Assembly: GCF_042100115.1 (NCBI RefSeq)
Contig: NC_091273.1
Coordinates: forward strand, 3,968,001 to 4,032,000
Direction: 5' to 3'
Length of the DNA: 64,000 bases
From: Alternaria dauci
Taxonomy: Eukaryota > Ascomycota > Dothideomycetes > Pleosporales > Pleosporaceae
Position 1 is the first letter of the stretch; each line of letters begins with the position of its first letter. Positions 46,268 to 57,100 of this stretch are shown here, piece by piece. The notes under the pieces were generated by a model that ran no database searches, was not told the DNA's origin, and saw nothing but the letters and a program-made list of their open reading frames with translations. Position numbers and translations under genes: made by a program.

Positions 46268-47553
46268 CTACACTTCCAAACAAGCAACCGTATGGACTGC
46301 TCCCGAGATCCCTCCTAAAGCAGATAATACCGCGCTAGCGCCTCCAGTTGCAACTGCAGCAGCACCCGCAAAGAGTCCCGATAATAGCTTCGCCCAAGCC
46401 GCCCCTTCACCGCACGAGCCTTCCTCGTGTGAAACAATAGTCAAATCGATGACGTCGGTATTCTTCCAGTCTAATTGCTCCTGAAAAGCAATTTGAACCT
46501 GAATCTTGATACTCGCCGGAAACAGAGCCTTGAAAATGTATAATTCGTTGTCCCAAAACGCTGGACCTGCCCCCTTGACCTTCTTCTCGATCTCGGGAAC
46601 CAGCGTGGTCCGCAAAAGCTCCGAAACGTCCTTGATAAGCCTGGGATTATAGGTTGGATCCGTGGATTTCTGACCGGCTACCCAATTCACGCGGGCGCTG
46701 TGGTACTCGCTAGTCGAGTGACGCTTGATTTCCTTGTCGATGACGGTCTCCTCTGCAATCGAGCCCTCATCGGGGTTCAGGAGGCCCATCCAGTAGAAGG
46801 GGTAGTCTATTACACCGCTGACACGCGCATCAGGCTCGTTCTTCTCCGCGCCCTTGAGCTTCTTGGGATTTCTGCCGACGATACGGACCTCCACCGTCTC
46901 TTCATTGATGGATACGAGCGTGCGGCGGATCTGGCGCTGCTGTCGCGTGCAAGCATACTCGGCTTTGCATCGATAGTACCATTTGTTGCGCGGAAAGTTG
47001 GCAAGCGCAGCGGTCTTGTAGCAGCGCATGTCGTGGTCGCCCAGAGATGCTACGCCCGTGGCTTTGGTCATCGAGTCGCCGTCGGCTGACAGGCCGTGCA
47101 CCCAGAAACGTCGCTCTAGCTTCGCAAAGTTGGCCTCTATTCGGTCGTCTTGTTTGCCGGCTGTCCACTCCACAAAGGCTCCGCCCATGGAGTCGATCCG
47201 TTGCCCTTCAGGATAGGAAGCAGTGGCTACGTCTTGCCATGAGAAGGATGCGTTTTTGACAGTATAGTCATAGGTATCGTGGTACAAAGCCAAACTAAGG
47301 TGCTCGAGAATGTCTTGTTGGTCAGACTCCTTGTCCTTGTATTTTTTACAGTCGGCTAGATAGACGACTGTGTACCTTAGTCAGCCCTTGGACCAAGTTA
47401 TATGGGTGCCGGGAGCGTACCTTCGTCTCTTGGATCGGTGGCTCTTGTTTCAAGTGTATCTCGAGCTTCAAGCAGAGGTGGAGTCTTGATCGCGAAAGAG
47501 GCCACCAAACGCACGCTGAGTAAGAACTGAGCTATGAGAGTACGTCGAAACAT
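46268..47553 (-). CDS. Unknown secreted protein (410 aa)
   Basis: Two exons: 47553-47421 and 47367-46268. The join uses the acceptor ACACAG at 47368, the only nearby one that keeps the frame. The signal peptide is MFRRTLIAQFLLSVRLVASFA. The mature part has LADCKKYKDKESDQQ, SFSWQDVATASYPEG, GGAFVEWTAGKQDDRIEANF, DMRCYKTAALANFPRNKWYYRCKAEYACTRQQRQ with three cysteines in 21 residues, and FPASIKIQVQIAFQEQLDW. It ends in a Gly/Ala-rich hydrophobic segment (LLSGLFAGAAAVATGGASAV) and VACLEV. I recognise no family. It could be an effector-like or membrane-active secreted protein, but that is speculation. A minus-strand TATAAATA lies about 110 bp upstream of the ATG. Confidence 0.75.
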
Positions 47554-47661
47554 CATTGGAAAGAAAGAGTAAGGACAGAAGAGTGTAATAAAGCAGACGC
47601 TGCTGATGTGACAGTGCGAGAGTATGCAAATATGAGAGCAGGAAGTAAAGTAAGAATGGCT

Positions 47662-47669
47662 TATTTATA
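47662..47669 (-). promoter_or_regulatory. TATA box of the unknown secreted-protein gene
   Basis: TATAAATA on the minus strand, 109 bp upstream of the ATG at 47553. Confidence 0.55.
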
Positions 47670-48186
47670 GCACACACTCTTTTGTATTCTCTGTTATCCA
47701 GGATCTAGTCCAAAAAGTTTTCGGAGGCATGTTCGTGTAGGATCTGCCAGGCCTGTCAGCATAGTCGGTGAGGTGATGTTACATTTTCCAGCAGGAGTCA
47801 CGTAATATTCCCATACACTGATGCACCTACAGGAAGACCCACAGAGCCCATGCAGCTGTTCTTTTTGTATAAGGAAGTTTTTTATCACCCGGAGATGACT
47901 AACGTATCCTTACCCAGCTACAAGCCTCGTATTTTGTTCAGCCAGCTCATGGCAACGCTTTTCGGTGTTGACTGTCACGGCGTCTAATGCAAGCCATAGT
48001 GCGGCTGAGAACAAATTGATTCGAAGCTTTGTCGATTCTAGAAAAAGCGTACTTTGTTGTGGAATAACGGTGTGGGGCTGCTTACTGCTTCGTGCAGGTA
48101 CTAAGCCCGAAGTCGCTGCACGAGCGAGGCTGAATGCAGGAGAGCTCACCAGCTCACCGAAATGTTATACCGCTACAGTTTCTCTT

Positions 48187-48191
48187 TATAA
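48187..48191 (+). promoter_or_regulatory. TATA element of the four-helix membrane gene
   Basis: TATAA within TTTATAAG, 57 bp upstream of the ATG at 48248. Confidence 0.45.
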
Positions 48192-48247
48192 GTTGAAAAG
48201 CCAGTCAGTGTGAGGTCAGGATCAGAAGCCCGACTCTTGTAGCCACG

Positions 48248-49100
48248 ATGCAAGTCCTCAAGACAATATCCATCAAAAATACTACTTTTGTTTTGTCATT
48301 GCCCAGATCAGACTTCGCGACGGTAAAGACTTCTAGATCTGTGAGCCCCAGTCACAGTTACGAGTCGTATGAAAACACCCGCAAGACACCACGGCTGCGC
48401 ACCGAATTCGACATGCACGTCTCTCCCACACCGTCCCGCAAAAAGGACATTCCGAAAGTCGATCGCTTGATTGTCCGTATTCGACTCATACTGCGCATCA
48501 TATCGTTCCTCCTGGCGAGCTCCATTGTGGTCATACTATCGTACGCTGCCGCGCTCTACCGCGCTACGAAAGACGAGGACATAGAAGTAGAGGGACAGGA
48601 GTATGGCGTCCAGATGGTCTGGTTGACTGGACTGAAGATGAGACCTACATTCGTGTTGCTGGGTGTGTCCTGCGCAGCGATGATTACCAGTCTACTTGTG
48701 CTTTTAGCTACCTGTTCGAAAGTGGTAAATACGTCAGCAGCACGATATTATACGGTTCTTCGCTAACCAGTCTTAGATTTATCGTGTCACCGACTTCAGC
48801 AACATCTTCACGGCGGTCGTCTCAGCTATCGGTGTCTTCCTATGGCTTGGTGCCGGCGTCTGGTACAAGAGCGATGACTGGAACCGGGATATGAACATGG
48901 ACATCACGTCGTATGTGTGTCGGCACCATGGCTACCCCGCCCTTCGACAAGTACTCGGCAATATGGGCGCGCTGTGTGGCGCGCTGAGATACGTTTGGCT
49001 AGCAGTGATAATTGCCAGTTGTATAGAGCTTCTCTCTATTGTCACGGTAGGATGGGGGATAATAGTTGCTAAGAAAAAGGGCGTGTATGTAAAGATCTAG
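48248..49100 (+). CDS. Four-transmembrane (MARVEL-like) fungal membrane protein (266 aa)
   Basis: Two exons: 48248-48724 and 48777-49100. A hydrophilic N-terminus of about 75 residues rich in Ser, Thr, Arg and Lys (SRSVSPSHSYESYENTRK) precedes four predicted helices: LILRIISFLLASSIVVILSYA, TFVLLGVSCAAMITSLLVLLA, FTAVVSAIGVFLWLGAGVWY and VWLAVIIASCIELLSIVTVGW. A polar loop with SDDWNRDMNMDITSYVCRHHG lies between helices 3 and 4. The topology resembles MARVEL-type fungal proteins at the plasma membrane, but no signature motif proves it. The short C-tail is basic (AKKKGVYVKI). The function is unknown. Confidence 0.75.
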
Positions 49101-49454
49101 TGTAACGTAGATTGTAAGTGAGTCGGTCACACAAGCGAGTTGGTTACCCCACCACCCTTAGCTTTGATCTACAGCACAACACTCCACTCCCTAAAAGCCC
49201 ACTGTACAAAGGCTAGTAACGACTGACCGCGCGACTGAAAGTAACCGCTTTTGTGATAACCTGCACAAAAAAGAGTTTCTCACGACGAAAATAGTACGGT
49301 TGGTGAACAGACGACGCTTTTGATCGTGCGGTACAAATATATAGGTACCTACTACGCCGAAGAACCCCATCCCAATGCCCATTATTAACCCAATCCATGC
49401 ATGTTCATAAAGTCATCAAACGCCCCTTGTGAATTCGAGTGGCCGCACTCAGCC
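49101..49454. other. Convergent 3' region
   Basis: 354 bp between convergent genes. Nothing recognised. Confidence 0.5.
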
Positions 49455-49806
49455 TCAGATCGCGCGTAACGACTCGGCTTCCGACATACTCGAACTCGAC
49501 GAGCGGCGCGGCGCAAGCTGGCTATCCGCCTCGGCGAGCGCGGCCTGCATCGAGAAGCCAAAGGTGGCTGCGAGGTACTGCGCATAACGAATACGATAGG
49601 CCTGCGCAGGGTCTTCCTTTGGCTTGAGAAGTTCCTTTTTTTGTGATGAAACACCTGCTGGAAAGATTAGATGGGAGGCTTTAGTATGGTTGATCAAATA
49701 TACCCGTTGCGGGATGGAGAACTATTGAAGGCGTCATGGTAGGCGAGAGGTTAGGTGAAGAGGAGGGTGACGAAGAAGCGGACGAGTTGAATGGAAGAGC
49801 AGGCAT
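49455..49806 (-). CDS. Small unknown protein (101 aa)
   Basis: Two exons: 49806-49704 and 49657-49455, joined in phase 1. The N-terminus is Ser/Pro-rich and probably disordered (MPALPFNSSASSSPSSSP). The second exon holds a helical, conserved-looking core: KKELLKPKEDPAQAYRIR, then YAQYLAATFGFSMQAALAEADSQL, followed by a Ser-rich end (SSSSSMSEAESLRAI). There is no signal peptide or membrane helix. I do not recognise it. Support for coding comes from the clean splice junction (PATG then AGVSSQ) and the amphipathic composition. The other two frames of the second exon give Arg-rich nonsense. Confidence 0.6.
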
Positions 49807-52468
49807 GATGTCTGAATGCGAATAGATGATAGATGATAGGTGACAGATGAGTGGTGGCTTGTGTGCTGTAGGTGGCGCTGATTGGTTGTGGTAGAGGTAG
49901 TTCGAGGTTTGTATGAGGATAGTTCTCTGGCGTCGATCCCGTCTTGCAAGAGTTTAGGCTGAAACTCGAGATTGGTTGTAAGAGTTGCGGTGGATGCTTT
50001 GCTGCTTCGAGAGAAAGATGGGCAGCACATGTTCGCTTTATACGTGGCTGACGGCTGGGATCGAGGGACCACTGAATCACGATCGTGAGCCTGGCGGAAG
50101 CTTCACCGCACAATTAGAAACAGAACGAATGGCGCCGTCACGATAAGTTCCACACAAGAGGCACCGATGCCTGCATCTCGATCAGCCCGAACCAATGCAA
50201 CGCAATTGGGGGCAGATTGTTTCCTAGTGGAGCAAGGTGATACAAGCCGGTTAGCCATCCATGAATGCGCCATTTCTTTGCTGATTACCCCTGGACCATT
50301 GCGCTCCCGTAGCGCTTCCCCAGGTTTTTCATTCGTGCTTGCCTGTTTGAGCGGTGTGGTAAATGTTGCGCGCCAACCTGCTTTGAGCTCTGTGCAGCCG
50401 GTTCCTTGCCATGGCACATATCGCGATGCTCAAACTATCTTCACGATGCGCTGTTCATGCTCGCAGGCACACACGATACATGTTGCGTGACGCATTATAG
50501 TCCGACACAACTGCATCCAAGTGGCACCACCTGACTAACCTAGCCAACATCGCTGCATAGACCCAGCTGCGGAGCAAGTCGCCACATGCCGTCAAAGCCA
50601 GTAATACTGCCGATGAAAACGAGCAAATGACACAGCCAATATTCGCTATTCGCGCTGAAGATGACGACGGCGCAAGTAACCCTTGTTTATAGCGGAACGG
50701 CCGTGCGTCGTGTAAGATATCAGCAGCTACGCCACGACTGGGCACTTGCCCATCACACATGGGCTGTCTCCTTTGTCGTGGCGGGCCTGGCCACCTCGCT
50801 CTGCGCCTGCATATTGCTGCTGAAGTGTTAGACGTTTGCAAAGGACCACGTTGTTGGCGCAAGGCGTCTCGGACGCCTGGGTGCTCTCTAGCGACTCGTG
50901 CAAAGGCCCATGGCGCCATGCAAGGAAACGGGGAGACCTTTTTCTAGACTATGAGGATCTGCAGCTAAACGTCTCTTTCTGACGGCTGAACCGCAAGAAG
51001 CCGCAGCCAAGGATTCCCACCGTGGAAGCAGAAACACTTTGGAATTCTCTGCCATGCATTCCGGTGCAGTTTCTGACCCACGTCACACCGGACCCACAAT
51101 ATTCATCAACATGGACATTCCAGCAACTTTTGCGATTACTCTCTGTCCTTTACCATCATTCAAGCACAGTCAGCACTGGTGATGATGCTACCATGCTACA
51201 CCAAGGTGGTCCAGAAGCCCGACTTTACGTACAAGAAACCGGTCCAGCCCGCCCAAACGTCACGATGTTGAAAGCGCCGCATTGTTCCAAACGTGTTCTA
51301 TGCAGACGCCGCATCATGAGGCCTCGACGATCGATGAGGGGCAGCACCATAAGCGGGACCAGTGCGGGGCCGATGCCTGTGAATCGGATGGCTCGGCTCA
51401 AAGCCGTCATCTGTCTCGAGCCAGGCACACCCAACCTGCCGACACAGTGACGGCGGCACCATCACCTTCCTGTTTACTCTGCATTGAGACTTGGCAGGCC
51501 CTCCCTCGATTGTCAGGTATCGCAGCCCTCCCTGCACTGTGTCAGCACGCGGAAACCACTTTCCGACGTTCCAATACCCTTTGCCCTCACCCTCGGGTAT
51601 GGGCATGCAAGAACATGCACCTCGTAGTCAAAGTACACAGCCACTCTCGCTATGCACGATATTGCCTCAACCCAACGCTAGGCTCATCCTGTCAGCGCGC
51701 ACATTTGACAGTTTCAAAGTCGATGTAGCCTCGTGCCCAGTGCGGCATTTCCTCAAACAACACCATCCCATTATTCCCGCTGTGGAGTCTGTCGATCCGG
51801 TCCAGTCAACTCTAAAGCAACGTCAATCACAAGCAGAGCACAGCATGATCGCGAAATGCGACATGCGAAAAACGTCAGGTACAGCGGCGTTTACTACTCA
51901 CCGCCATGATGTAGGTTTATCTCTGTCGTCAACTCATAAGGCCTACCCTGCATACTGCATGAGGCCAACATCAGGGTCTGATGCGGGTGTATCTCATAGT
52001 AGCAAATCGAGTCTGGATTAATCTCTAGTCTGGTTTCACGTGTCACCCATAACCAAACTGTGATAAGGACGATCAAATCAAGGCTCGGAGGCTGGATGCG
52101 CGAATATTCAACGACTACGACTTTGCAGATATATCGAAGGTTAATTCGGCGGACCTGCGCAACGCCGTGAGTGACAAGTGCGGCTGGCGTGCATATCACG
52201 AGCTGGACGAACCAATGTTTGCACGAAAGCTGTGAACTTGGGTGTGGCGTATCCATGATTATTCTGGACCTTTCACCGGAAACTACCATCTAGAAATCGG
52301 GCCTACATCCATACGATAACAAATCAGGTACCATGAGTCTATGAGACAATTACGATGAATCAAGCATTATGCCGTGCTCCATTTGCGTGCATAGGAAAAC
52401 AAAGGAAAGAAAAACAACGCAAGGCGTCCAACGGTAGACATGATGCCGTTGGCCATCACAGTACCGCC
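49807..52468. other. Largest gene-free interval in the window (2.66 kb)
   Basis: Promoter side of the small-protein gene and 3' flank of the RING gene. Several 100-180 codon open frames overlap on both strands (for example 50455-50919 minus, 51022-51450 and 51491-52021 plus). None has a recognisable domain, signal peptide or splice partner. No transposon ends, long repeats or TpA-rich (RIP-like) decay were noticed by eye. Confidence 0.5.
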
Positions 52469-53449
52469 TTACCAACGTTGGTCTGGGTACATGTAACCAA
52501 TCCGTTGGCCAGGGCCGCCAAAGTTGTCTTGCGGAGGAGAAGGCCCCCTGCCGTACACCATCGGCGGTTCACCTGGCATGCCGCCTGTGGGAGGAGGTCC
52601 TTGATGCGGCGCGCGTCCTCCAGCATTTTGTCCATTCGCCAGCTGTTGAAACTGCTCCGAGTCCTGCCAAACGCCATCCTCTGCCAAAAATTCTGCCCTG
52701 CAAATAGGACATCTTTTTTGATCATCCGGTCGATTCAACAGCATCTCCTTCAAACAGTTCCTCCCAATCATGTGATTACATCCCTCAATCCCTTTAATTT
52801 GTACGCAAAGATGTGACGCACTCGGTGGCTCCAAACAAATCGGACACTCTGCGTTCGGAGGCGCGCTCCCACCATCGCCAACGGGCTGCGTTCGTTCTTG
52901 CATGAACCACGCCATGTCTTCGGCAGCTTCTTGCGAGAGACCGCGGTCTTGTCGCATAGGAGCAGGGTCGGCTTCGATCTCGAAAGCAGCATCCGGACGA
53001 GGGCCGTGTCTACCGTCGGCACGACCGTTGACACGACCGTTGGCGTCGTTGACACGGAATGGATTCGGGCCTGTCCAGAAGGAGGACCGGAAGGCTCCTG
53101 GACGACTTGTCGAGCGGCCGCCTAGGAGACTACCGAGTGGTGCTCGTCCTTGAGATGGCCCACGGGGTGGCATGCCTCCGTTCATTCCCATACCCGGCGG
53201 CCCCTGGGCCCCACCCATGGTATGGCGATACGGGCCGTTAGGTCCATAGCCTTCTTGATGCATGTTACCGTCGGAGTCTTGGTAGGAAGAGTAAGAATAA
53301 GAGTTGCCGCCCATCATGGGTGGTGAGTCGTAGTCGTCATACGGATCTTGCTCTGCGTAATCACCGCGTTGAGGTTGTCTTGGTTGATAGCCACCACGGC
53401 GGCCGCCGAAAGGATTCGCGTCCCAGATTCCACCTTGGAAGGGTCCCAT
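52469..53449 (-). CDS. RING-finger protein 1 with Gly/Pro-rich N-terminus (326 aa)
   Basis: Intron-free from the ATG at 53449 (MGPFQGGIWDANPFGG). The upstream in-frame sequence is Ser/Thr-rich and probably leader. Residues 1-170 are low complexity (RGGYQPRQPQRG, GMGMNGGMPPRGP). The RING sits at about residues 210-270: ECPICLEPPSASHLCVQI, then KGIEGCNHMIGRNC and CPICRAEFL. The spacing C-X2-C, C, C-X-H, C, C-X2-C gives an atypical fungal RING, so it is a candidate E3 ubiquitin ligase. The tail is Pro/Gly-rich and ends YMYPDQRW. A second gene with the same RING lies at 62722-63831. Confidence 0.8.
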   Translation of the reverse strand: MGPFQGGIWDANPFGGRRGGYQPRQPQRGDYAEQDPYDDYDSPPMMGGNSYSYSSYQDSDGNMHQEGYGPNGPYRHTMGGAQGPPGMGMNGGMPPRGPSQGRAPLGSLLGGRSTSRPGAFRSSFWTGPNPFRVNDANGRVNGRADGRHGPRPDAAFEIEADPAPMRQDRGLSQEAAEDMAWFMQERTQPVGDGGSAPPNAECPICLEPPSASHLCVQIKGIEGCNHMIGRNCLKEMLLNRPDDQKRCPICRAEFLAEDGVWQDSEQFQQLANGQNAGGRAPHQGPPPTGGMPGEPPMVYGRGPSPPQDNFGGPGQRIGYMYPDQRW

Positions 53450-54181
53450 GTTGTATGATTCGGCTGGTAGTAACCCGTGACTTTTGGTTGCGATTGAGGA
53501 TAAGCTTTTCGTGCTGAATGATGAGTTGGCAAGGAAAAGAGCAGGTGAGCTAATGTAGTCGGACGAGTCTCTCGTTGTGCTCTGAGGGTGAACAGCACGG
53601 TATGCTAGAAGAGTGCAGTCACCGGAGGACTGGTTGGTGAAAGTAGTCGCGACGAGTGGTAAGTGTTTCCAAGAGGTCGTCACCTAGGGCTACGGTTGAG
53701 ATGTTCCGCGTCGTGCACTTGCATGAGTATGGCTAGGTATGATGAGCACTGATATGCTCTATGCCTAGAGACTTCATGCAACGGTCAGACATTCCAAGAT
53801 GGCGAAGAGTATGATATCATATGCGCGTGACTCCATGTCCTGATGGGCCATGTGACCCAGAAGCCGTGAAGACGGCCTTGTGCATACACAGTGAAGGCAC
53901 GATCTTCACTGAGCTATTCACACGTATTCGGATAGGCATGCGATTATCAAGCTGCATGTATCGGAAGGTGCGTTTATGCAAGGTGTGTGTATTCATCGCG
54001 ATAAGCATCCGTAGAGGAAGTACATTATACTAGTAAACTGGGTCATCCCATGTCGTAATCAAACTGATCAGGGTATCTACATCGCTCCATGCGACCACGA
54101 TGTTGTTCATAACCAGACGAAACCAAATGCAAGAGAGGGCATATCCTCACGCTCCAGAGCCTACCTGCATCAAACATTCCC
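53450..54181. other. Spacer upstream of RING gene 1
   Basis: The first 234 bp are open in frame with the RING gene and may be leader. The rest is the 3' flank of the chromodomain gene. Nothing else was seen. Confidence 0.45.
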
Positions 54182-57100
54182 CTAGCTATTCCTCAAGTTC
54201 GAGACTCTGCCGCCTATGAAGTTGGGACTAGCAGCTCTACTCCTGGTCTTGGGTTGAGGTGTTGCACTCGTGCCTCTAGTGCCCACACCCGGCCTGCCGA
54301 CGCTCCTCAGACGAGCAATCTCTTCTTCCTTGCTCTGCAACGTACGCTTGTAGATACTCAACTGGGCCTCCAAGCTCGTGATTTGCTTTTGCTGTCGGTC
54401 GTAGTTTTGATCGAGGTGCATGCCCTTGCGCTTTGTTGCTTCTCCCGAAGCTGCAGACGAGAGTTTCTTCACTTCTTCCTCAAGCTCCTTGACGCGGGCA
54501 GCATTGGCGGTAGCAGCGTTTTGCGCATCTTGGTAGGTTTCTCTCATGTATTCCAGCAGGTTTTCCGCATTTGACGCGTTCTGTAGAGCTTTGTCTTTCT
54601 CCTCGCGTGCTTCGGCAAGCTCTTTGCGAAGCTTCGTAATTTCGGCAATATGTGCATCAGGCGAGAGAAGGTCTGTAGCTCGCTGTTCCTTTAGCTGCTG
54701 GCTTAGGTCGCGCACCTCCGCGGTACGTGTTGTGAGGCGTTGGGTGAGAGTAGCATTGAGCTTGGTCAACGTCTCCAGTCTGTTCTCTGCAGTCTGCAAC
54801 TTTCCCTTCTGAACGCGGTAATCGCGAGCAAGATCTTCATGCTTCCCTTGCTGTTTGTCCCACATTGCCTCACTCTCTCGAAAGTGCCTCTGTTCTGCCC
54901 GGTGGGCTTCTTGCTCCTCCCGAACCGCTTCGTCGGCGGGAGCTGATCCTCTCTGCGAATGAAGCTCGCGGGCAGCAGTGCCAGGCATGGAGTCGCTTAC
55001 ATGCGTGACTTCGTGCTCCTTCTCTACAGCGGAAACTCTTTGTGGTTGCGGAGTGAAGCGCATACGCTTCGCCGGATCAAGGTCTTCTTCATCCAAAGGG
55101 CGCTTGGTACGCTCAGCGATAGGTGTATCTGTAGAGGGCTGCGACAACTGCGTCTGATATTCAATCACGTCCTTGACGCTACCAATAGACGGCAGTGGCC
55201 ATTCGGCACCTTCCGATATGTGCTCGATCCAGTTGGCGACTTCCGAGGCGCATTCAACATCTCGCGGTGTTCGATCGTCGATAGCTTTTCCGATATCTGG
55301 GCGGACATGCGCCAGACTCGCCACGATAGTATGCATACGTTCTATTGGATCCAGACTTGATGCTACATACCGCTCAAGGTGGCCGACGGTCCTTGGGATT
55401 ACTAAATGAATCACCGGCACCACATCGCGGTCAGGAGAATTTGCCCAATTCTTCTTCCGAATTTGTGTTGCGTCCTGCACGCCATCGAGGCAGATGATCA
55501 GATCGGGGGCATGTATGACAGGCGATGTATCACCCGATATGACGGTGACTAGTAAGCTACCGTCGATCTCTTTGCAGTTCACCTTCCAGTCTTTGCCAGG
55601 CATGGTGTATCTGATCAGGTTTGCCTTGCAGAACGTCTGGATGATCCGGAACAGTGTCTCGTTGTCCCGCTCCGTGACCAAGACAATGTGTTTCCGCGGC
55701 TCGGAATGTCGCAAATCCTGGAACAGTCTGGCCAAGAACCTGAACTTGGTCGAGTTTTCCATGCCGAATCGAGCAGCATGTTCAGCTTGCGTCAGCGAAG
55801 CCTCGCCGTTCAGGTCTTCTATTTCGGCCTCAGCGAAGACCAAGTCCATGTGTGTTTCAATAGCCCGGAGTTGGCACAAGACATTCTCCACCTCTTCTAT
55901 CGGGCTCACACTGCGGGGATCTTTCAGAAAGCGCTCCAACAAGTCCTTCTTAGACGAGATGTACTGGGCGTACGTGTCGCTTTGTCGGCCCTGTACGAAC
56001 AACGGCACGATGAACTCTTGGTCAGCTAACTGTAAGTCGTCGTTGAGTAGACTATCACTATCCTCATCGTCTGCATCACTAACATCCATTTCGTCAGAAG
56101 CGGGGGACGTCGGTACTGGTGCGACAGGCTCAGACCGGGTTGGTACTTCAGCAACAGTAGGTACTGGGGGAGCGTCTGGTAGTGAAGCCACTTCCTTTTC
56201 CAACGGCAACGCTTCTGATGGGGCATTGTAAGCAATATTTCTTAGCGACGTTGGGGTTTGCGCAACAGGCAAGCGGTCGGGCACAGCAGAAGGCGAACGA
56301 GTGCCTTCTGGTGGCTCGTTTGTCTGTAATCTACCCAAGGGCGCGGGAGTAGCTGCCGGTCCATCCCCAGGTTTTGAAGGCGTCATAGGCGATCTGCTGG
56401 CGCGCTTTGTAGGAGTTCTTTCCTTGAAGCGCCTGGCAATGTCCTCTTGCATCCGTCGGCGGACATTCTCCGCGGTGGTCTCACCCGACATGGTTGATGG
56501 CGATGAAGTTGGAACAGGCGTACAAGGCCGTGATGGAAGTCTGGATTCTTGGGTTCTTAGGGAATAGCTTGGGGGGTAAGGGACTGGCGAGGTATCGTGA
56601 TTTAGTGACCTTGACGGCCGTTCTGGAGTCTCCTGTGATGAGTCGTGACGAGATTCAGAGCTAGCCCGATGTTCTGGCTCTTTCTCGATTGTAGGCCGTA
56701 TGCTCCCAACTGTGTCGTCTTGGGTGCTTAAATCTGCCTCGAGAGATAACACTTGCGCGTTCTGCTCACGTCCAGGACTAGAGGAAGCGTGGAGCAACTG
56801 AGTATAGAGAGTCTCGACTCCTTCGGGTTGATCTGACGGCAAGGCGCCGTAAGTAAGAACAGATTCGGTCTGCAGAGATTCCACTGGCGCGTCGTCGTGA
56901 ACTTGGTGATGGGCTGGTGATGCTTGTATTGATTGGTGAGGCGGGCTAGACGCCGGCGCCGGAAGAGTGGGGCTTGGCGCACTAACCTCGGTGAGCACTT
57001 GTTCTGGATGGCTGAGTGGTATCGCACGAGTATGTTCAAGCTGCTCCAGGATAGCAGTGGGAGGTTCTTTCAAAGGCTCGTACGGTATAAACGGATGCTG

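Larger units (their letters stand above)
47554..48247. other. Divergent promoter region
   Basis: 694 bp between the unknown secreted gene (minus) and the four-helix membrane gene (plus). It holds both TATA elements listed separately. Confidence 0.5.

Noticed and set aside
50455..52021. Several overlapping 140-180 codon frames on both strands
   Set aside because: They overlap each other in different frames. None has a domain or an intron structure consistent with neighbouring genes.
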